This document shows positions 59,929 through 64,000 of a DNA stretch of 64,000 nt, in pieces. Made by a program: the position numbers and the translations under genes. How positions within the stretch are numbered: the first letter of the stretch is position 1; every line of letters starts with the position of its first letter. The notes below the pieces were generated by a model. The model saw nothing but the letters and a program-made list of their open reading frames with translations. It was not told where the DNA came from and made no database searches. This stretch comes from Actinomycetota bacterium (GTDB taxonomy: Bacteria > Actinomycetota > Thermoleophilia > Gaiellales > Gaiellaceae), in assembly GCA_003132665.1 (NCBI GenBank), contig PKYN01000009.1, positions 103,207 through 167,206 of the forward strand, given 5' to 3'.

Positions 59929-60768
59929 TCAGCGCATCTGAATCCGGTTCCCGGTGATGAAACCGGCCGCGGGTGAACAGAGGTAGGCGATCACCTCGGC
60001 CACATCCTTGGGTTGTGCGTAATGACGAAGCGGACTGGCGGCTATTGCTTCGCGCTCGACAGCGGGTGTGAACCAGCCGGAGTCCGTGTGAGGTGGATGA
60101 ACGAGGTTCGCGGTCACTCCCTGCTCGCCGAGCTCCCAGGCGGCCGAGAGGGTGAGGCTCTCGAGGGCGGCCTTGGCGGCGCCGTAGGAGACCTCGCCCG
60201 GGAAGCCGTCGCGCCCGCCCGAGGTGAGCGAGACGATCCGGCCCCAGCGGGCGCCGCGTTCCGCGTGACGGCGGGCGAACTCGGCGATGAGCAGAGCTGA
60301 CGCGCGAGCATCGACGGCGAACTGGGCATCGAACGCGTCTGTCGTGACGGGATGGAGTGGTCGGCCAACCTGGTCTTCGCGCCCGCCCGAGAAGCTGTCG
60401 GGACTCTGCCAGCCGGTCGCATTCAAAACCAGGATCTCGACCGCCCCCAGCTCTCTCTCCGCGTGCTCGAACAGCCGCGCCGGCGCTAGCTCGTCCACCA
60501 GGTCAGCCTCGAGCGCCTCGGCGCGGCCGCCCTCGCGGCGGATCGCGTCGACAACCTGCGAGCCGTCGCGCGCGCGTGCCTCGCGGTAGGCCGGCGGAAA
60601 GGTCGAGTCGTCTTCCGGATCGGTCATCGACAGGTAGGCGACGAGAACTGCGGCGCCGCGGCGCGCGAGCGAGACGGCGGTGGCCGCCCCGATTCCCATG
60701 TTGGCGCCCGTGACGAGCGCCGTGCGCCCGCTCAGATCGTGCGGGGTCGAACTGGTACGAGTGGACAT
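59929..60768 (-). CDS. short-chain dehydrogenase/reductase
   Basis: 279 aa. TGANMGIGAATA at residues 19-30 is the NAD(P) motif, the catalytic Ser is in SLTSGG and Tyr-x3-Lys in SYGAAKAALE. A long insertion after the second strand (about 45-70) and the C-terminal FITGNRIQMR are typical of 3-ketoacyl-ACP-reductase-like SDRs. Substrate unknown. Confidence 0.88.
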   Translation of the reverse strand: MSTRTSSTPHDLSGRTALVTGANMGIGAATAVSLARRGAAVLVAYLSMTDPEDDSTFPPAYREARARDGSQVVDAIRREGGRAEALEADLVDELAPARLFEHAERELGAVEILVLNATGWQSPDSFSGGREDQVGRPLHPVTTDAFDAQFAVDARASALLIAEFARRHAERGARWGRIVSLTSGGRDGFPGEVSYGAAKAALESLTLSAAWELGEQGVTANLVHPPHTDSGWFTPAVEREAIAASPLRHYAQPKDVAEVIAYLCSPAAGFITGNRIQMR

Positions 60769-61019
60769 CTGATCCTCCGGAGTGAGAAAGGGGTACTAGA
60801 GACGGATAAGAATCAGCGATGTCGCACGACGGACTGATTCTCTCATAGGACAGAGACAGCGGCGAGATAGAGCTACGAGCAGGCAACGCCGCCATTGCGC
60901 TCGCCGGCATCGTCTCGATCGTCGCTAACTTCGCGGCCGGTGCCTAGGAGTGGGGTGGGGCGCGAGTTTTCCGGCGCCGAAAGCGGGGCAGAAGTCCTCT
61001 GCCAAACGGGGAGGGAAAC
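60769..61019. other. intergenic region upstream of the NHEJ operon
   Basis: 251 bp between divergent genes; it should contain the promoters of the SDR and ku genes. I see no further structure. A GGGGAGGG lies just before the ku ATG. Confidence 0.4.
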
Positions 61020-61865
61020 ATGAGGAGTATCTGGAACGGCGCCATCTCCTTCGGGCTCGTCACGATTCCGGTCAAGCTCTATGCGGCGACGGAGGAGAAG
61101 GACGTCTCCTTCCACCAGGTTCATGCCGCCGACGGCGGGCGCGTTCGCATCCGCCGCGTCTGCTCGATCGACGGGGAGGAGGTCTCCTACTCCGACATCG
61201 CCAAGGGTTACGAGCTTCCGAGTGGCGAGGTGGTCATTCTCACCAACGAGGATTTCGCTGACCTGCCGCTTGCCAGCTCGCGCATCATCGACGTGCTCCA
61301 GTTCGTACCGCTCGAGCAGGTCGATCCGATCTACTTCGCTCGCAGCTACTACCTGGAGCCCGACGAGCCCGCGACCAAGGCGTACAAGCTCCTGTGCGAG
61401 GCGCTCGAGCGCTCGGGCCGAGTTGGACTCGTGAAGATCGCCTTGCGCCAGCGCGAGTCACTGGCGATGCTGCGAGTGCTGGGGGGCGTGCTGGTGCTGG
61501 AGATGATGCTCTGGCCCGACGAGATCCGGAAGGCCGCTTTCGAGTCGCTGGATCAGAAGGCCGAGCTTCGGCCGCAGGAGCTGGAGATGGCAAGCACGCT
61601 GATCGATGCGCTGGCAGGCGACTTCGAGCCGGAGCTGTACACCGACGCCTATCGGGAGGCGCTGAAGTCGCTGATCGACGCCAAGGTCGAAGGCCGCGAG
61701 CTGATCGCGCCGCCGGCAGCCGAGGAGAGGGGCGTCGTCGTAGATTTGATGGCGGCGCTCGAGAAGAGCGTCGAGGCCGCGCGCCGGCAACGCGCTGGGA
61801 ACGGAAACGGCACGGGCGCCCGCAAGCCCGCCGCCAAGCGACCGGCGCGACGCAAGTCGGCCTGA
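61020..61865 (+). CDS. ku: Ku protein of bacterial NHEJ
   Basis: 281 aa. Homodimeric ring that binds DNA double-strand ends and recruits LigD. The start RSIWNGAISFGLVTIPVKLY is diagnostic, with CSIDGEEV and a central bridge (FARSYYLEPDEPATKAY). The C-terminal 40 residues form the usual basic tail (RKPAAKRPARRKS). First gene of an operon with the two split LigD parts downstream. Confidence 0.95.
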   Translation: MRSIWNGAISFGLVTIPVKLYAATEEKDVSFHQVHAADGGRVRIRRVCSIDGEEVSYSDIAKGYELPSGEVVILTNEDFADLPLASSRIIDVLQFVPLEQVDPIYFARSYYLEPDEPATKAYKLLCEALERSGRVGLVKIALRQRESLAMLRVLGGVLVLEMMLWPDEIRKAAFESLDQKAELRPQELEMASTLIDALAGDFEPELYTDAYREALKSLIDAKVEGRELIAPPAAEERGVVVDLMAALEKSVEAARRQRAGNGNGTGARKPAAKRPARRKSA

Positions 61866-61874
61866 GGCAGTGCG

Positions 61875-62864
61875 ATGGCCGCGACCAAGCTGCAACGGAA
61901 GCATCTTCCCCGGATAGCGCCGATGCTGGCGCAAACGACGAAAAGCCTTCCCAGCGACGAGCGCGGTTGGGCCTTCGAGTTCAAGTGGGACGGAGTTCGG
62001 GCCCTCGCATATCTGGAAAGCGACGGGCTCAGGGTGCTCTCGCGCAGCGGGCGCGTCGTGACCTCTGCCTATCCCGAGCTGCAAGGCCTGCACGCAGCGA
62101 TGCACGGGAGCGAGGCGATCCTCGACGGCGAGATAGTGGCGCTCGACGAGCGAGGGCTGCCGAGCTTCGGAGTCCTGCAGGCGCGGATGAATGTGACCAG
62201 GGCCGAAAAGGCTCGCAGGCTGGCGCTCGAGCATCCGGTCGCGTTCGTGGTTTTTGACCTGCTTTACCTGGACGGCGACAGCCTGCTCGAGGCTCCGTAC
62301 TGGAAGAGACGAGGTCTGCTGCAATCACTCGAGCTGTCCGGCACCAACTGGCACGCACCGCCCTTCTTCGAGAAGGACGGAGCCGAGCTCCTGCGCACCT
62401 CGCGCGAGCAGGGCCTTGAAGGAGTGGTCTGCAAGCGCCTGGATTCCCCGTACCTTCCCGGGCGCCGCTCAGGCGACTGGCTGAAGATCAAGCACGAGCG
62501 CGTTCAGGAGGTCGTGATCGGTGGTTGGCGCCCCGGGGCCGGACGCCGCTCGCGCGGCATCGGCTCGCTCCTCGTCGGTTTCTACGAGGGCCGCAACCTC
62601 GTCTACGCCGGACGGGTCGGAGCGGGCTTCAACGAGGAAGCCCTCGACGACCTGCTGGGACGGTTGACGTCACTCGAGCGCCCGGAGTCGCCCTTCGCCG
62701 AGGGCGTGCTGCGCGCCGAAGCCCGTGACGCGCACTGGGTAGAGCCGCGACTGGTCGGAGAGGTCCGCTTCGGCGAGTGGACGGCGGGCGGGCGTCTGCG
62801 CCAGCCCGTCTGGCGCGGACTTCGCTCGGACAAACGGCCGCGAGAAGTCAAGCGTGAAATCTGA
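61875..62864 (+). CDS. ATP-dependent DNA ligase (LigD ligase domain)
   Basis: 329 aa. The adenylation motif is FEFKWDGVRALAY (nucleophile Lys), with LDGEIVALDERG, FDLLYLDG, EGVVCKRLDS and DWLKIKHER following, then an OB fold. It has only the ligase part of the multidomain LigD. 9 bp after ku, and overlapping the polymerase gene by 11 bp. Confidence 0.93.
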   Translation: MAATKLQRKHLPRIAPMLAQTTKSLPSDERGWAFEFKWDGVRALAYLESDGLRVLSRSGRVVTSAYPELQGLHAAMHGSEAILDGEIVALDERGLPSFGVLQARMNVTRAEKARRLALEHPVAFVVFDLLYLDGDSLLEAPYWKRRGLLQSLELSGTNWHAPPFFEKDGAELLRTSREQGLEGVVCKRLDSPYLPGRRSGDWLKIKHERVQEVVIGGWRPGAGRRSRGIGSLLVGFYEGRNLVYAGRVGAGFNEEALDDLLGRLTSLERPESPFAEGVLRAEARDAHWVEPRLVGEVRFGEWTAGGRLRQPVWRGLRSDKRPREVKREI

Positions 62865-63771
62865 CCCCTTCAGCGTTCGGGTCGGCGGTCACCGGTTGCG
62901 GGTCTCCAACCTCGACAAGGTGCTCTATCCGGCCACTGGCTTCAGCAAGGGTGAGGTGATCGACTACTACACCCGCGTCGCGCCCGTGCTCCTGCCGCAT
63001 CTGAAGGGCAGGCCGCTGACGCTGAAGCGCTACCCGCACGGCGTAGGCAGCGGATTCTTCTACGCGAAGAACGTACCCGCCGGCGCGCCCTCGTGGGTGC
63101 GCACGGTGAGGCTTCCCTCTCCGGGCTCGAGCAAGAACCGCGACGAGGTCGAGTACGTAGTAGCCGACGAGCTGGCGACGCTCGTCTGGACGGCGAACCT
63201 GGCGGCGCTCGAGCTGCACGCACCGATGTGGCGCCTGGACGCCCGGCACAGGCCCGCTCCACCCGACCTGATGGTCTTCGATCTCGATCCAGGCGCGCCG
63301 GCGACGATCGTCGAGTGCTGCCGGGTGGCCGAGCTCATCCGCCAGGTGCTCGATGCAGACGGTCTGTCCGCGCTGCCCAAGACGAGCGGCTCGAAGGGCT
63401 TGCAGCTCTACGTGCCCCTGCGCCCGGACCGGCCCTGGAAGGACGTACACCAGTACGCGCGCCGCCTGGCCGAGCGACTCGAGCGCGAGCATCCGGAGCT
63501 CGTCGTTTCGCACATGAAGAAGGCGTTACGCGGAGGAAAGGTCCTCGTCGACTGGAGCCAGAACAATGCCGCCAAGACAACGGTCGTCGTCTACTCGCTT
63601 CGCGCCCGCGAGCGCCCGACGGTCTCGACGCCGGTCAGCTGGGGCGAGGTCGAACGCTGCCGCAAGCCCGACGATCTCGTCTTCCTCTCCGGCGACGTGC
63701 TCGAGCGCATCGAACGGCAAGGCGATCTGTTCGCGCCCGCGCTCCGACTCGAGCACTCGCTGGCGGCCTAG
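62854..63771 (+). CDS. LigD-type primase-polymerase domain protein
   Basis: 305 aa from GTG 62854. Archaeo-eukaryotic primase fold of the LigD polymerase domain: LDKVLYPATGFSKGEVIDYY start, FDLDPG giving the catalytic Asp pair, TSGSKGLQLYVPL and WSQNNAAKTTV. It fills in ends with a preference for ribonucleotides during end joining. No phosphoesterase domain is fused or adjacent. Confidence 0.93.
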   Translation: MKSDPFSVRVGGHRLRVSNLDKVLYPATGFSKGEVIDYYTRVAPVLLPHLKGRPLTLKRYPHGVGSGFFYAKNVPAGAPSWVRTVRLPSPGSSKNRDEVEYVVADELATLVWTANLAALELHAPMWRLDARHRPAPPDLMVFDLDPGAPATIVECCRVAELIRQVLDADGLSALPKTSGSKGLQLYVPLRPDRPWKDVHQYARRLAERLEREHPELVVSHMKKALRGGKVLVDWSQNNAAKTTVVVYSLRARERPTVSTPVSWGEVERCRKPDDLVFLSGDVLERIERQGDLFAPALRLEHSLAA

Positions 63772-63820
63772 AGAGAACGGCACCGGCCATGCGCCGCGCA
63801 TGGAACCGGTGCCGCTCTCT
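63770..63820. terminator. bidirectional terminator between the polymerase and SHOCT genes
   Basis: AGAGAACGGCACCGG pairs with CCGGTGCCGCTCTCT around an inner CCATGCGCCGCGCATGG hairpin. A long stem between two convergent genes. Confidence 0.8.
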
Positions 63821-63829
63821 TCGGGTGGG

Positions 63830-64000
63830 CTAGCTTTCGTTTTGCTTGCGTACGCGCCGGCGTCGCGGCTTAGTTTCCGAAGTCGTGCTTTCCGGCTCCT
63901 TCTTTTCGCCGGGCGGAGCACCGAGATCGTCCAGCGACTGCAGATACTCGTCGCGCGTCAGCTCGCCGCGCGCATACCGCGCGCGAACGATCGTCAGCGG
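63830..64000 (-). CDS. SHOCT-domain protein, C-terminal part (runs off the window)
   Basis: The minus frame reads RYARGELTRDEYLQSLDDLG, the SHOCT motif, then a polar linker and a basic tail (RRRRVRKQNES) before the stop at 63830. The 5' part lies beyond the window. SHOCT domains are short C-terminal oligomerisation modules on many unrelated proteins, so the main function is unknown. Confidence 0.75.
   Translation of the reverse strand, partial: PLTIVRARYARGELTRDEYLQSLDDLGAPPGEKKEPESTTSETKPRRRRVRKQNES

Overview
This window reads as part of a high-GC actinobacterial chromosome. A deep-branching lineage such as Thermoleophilia (Gaiellales or Solirubrobacterales) is my inference. It rests on the very high third-position GC, the coproporphyrin-type heme genes (CgoX, HemQ, HemH) and the gene mix; no phylogenetic marker was tested.

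1-14.4 kb is a genomic island. Bases 1-43 look like the 3' end of tmRNA (ssrA). Its last 26 bp recur exactly at 3862-3887, and a degenerate 13-bp match lies at 14391-14403. I read this as two tandem elements. Element I (16-3887) carries a tyrosine integrase, unknown genes and a HEPN-domain gene that stops 8 bp before the repeat. Element II (3888-14403) carries a DDE transposase, a membrane methyltransferase, an XRE repressor beside a perfect palindrome, a large unknown gene, and a complete type II CBASS operon: a winged-helix gene, a CD-NTase, Cap2 (E2-E1), Cap3 (JAMM) and a DUF4297-SAVED Cap4 effector.

14.7-26.1 kb is core metabolism. hemA is divergent from a tightly overlapping run of nine genes: cgoX, a radical SAM/SPASM gene, then hemE, hemQ, hemH, hemC, hemD, hemB and hemL.

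26.1-36.9 kb is a low-density accessory zone of small genes: OsmC, SRPBCC, PadR with HAAS-PASTA, cupin, DUF4232-like, a broken nucleotidyltransferase, Nudix, and an XRE-TPR regulator. It has three unusual layers. About a dozen copies of an intergenic repeat (core GACATTCCTGAACACTCGCC) all face the same way and sit between most genes. An inverted, diverged duplication of a winged-helix ORF lies at 26.3-26.7 and 34.8-35.2 kb. A 25-codon ORF with a perfect Shine-Dalgarno and its own terminator lies divergent from the XRE-TPR regulator, the layout of a peptide-pheromone/receptor pair.

36.9-64 kb returns to ordinary chromosome: a lipoprotein propeller, an epimerase, an EamA transporter, copZ-copA-csoR with a visible CsoR operator, dxs, a pirin, hexuronate catabolism (manD, an SDR, uxaC), a frameshifted serine hydrolase, an orphan PAS histidine kinase, a GH5-like glycosidase, a methyltransferase, a YdeI-like gene with an internal amber codon, an M15 peptidase, a repeat propeller protein, an SGNH hydrolase, an adenosine-specific kinase, an SDR, and an NHEJ operon (ku, ligase, LigD-type polymerase). 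A SHOCT-domain gene runs off the right edge.
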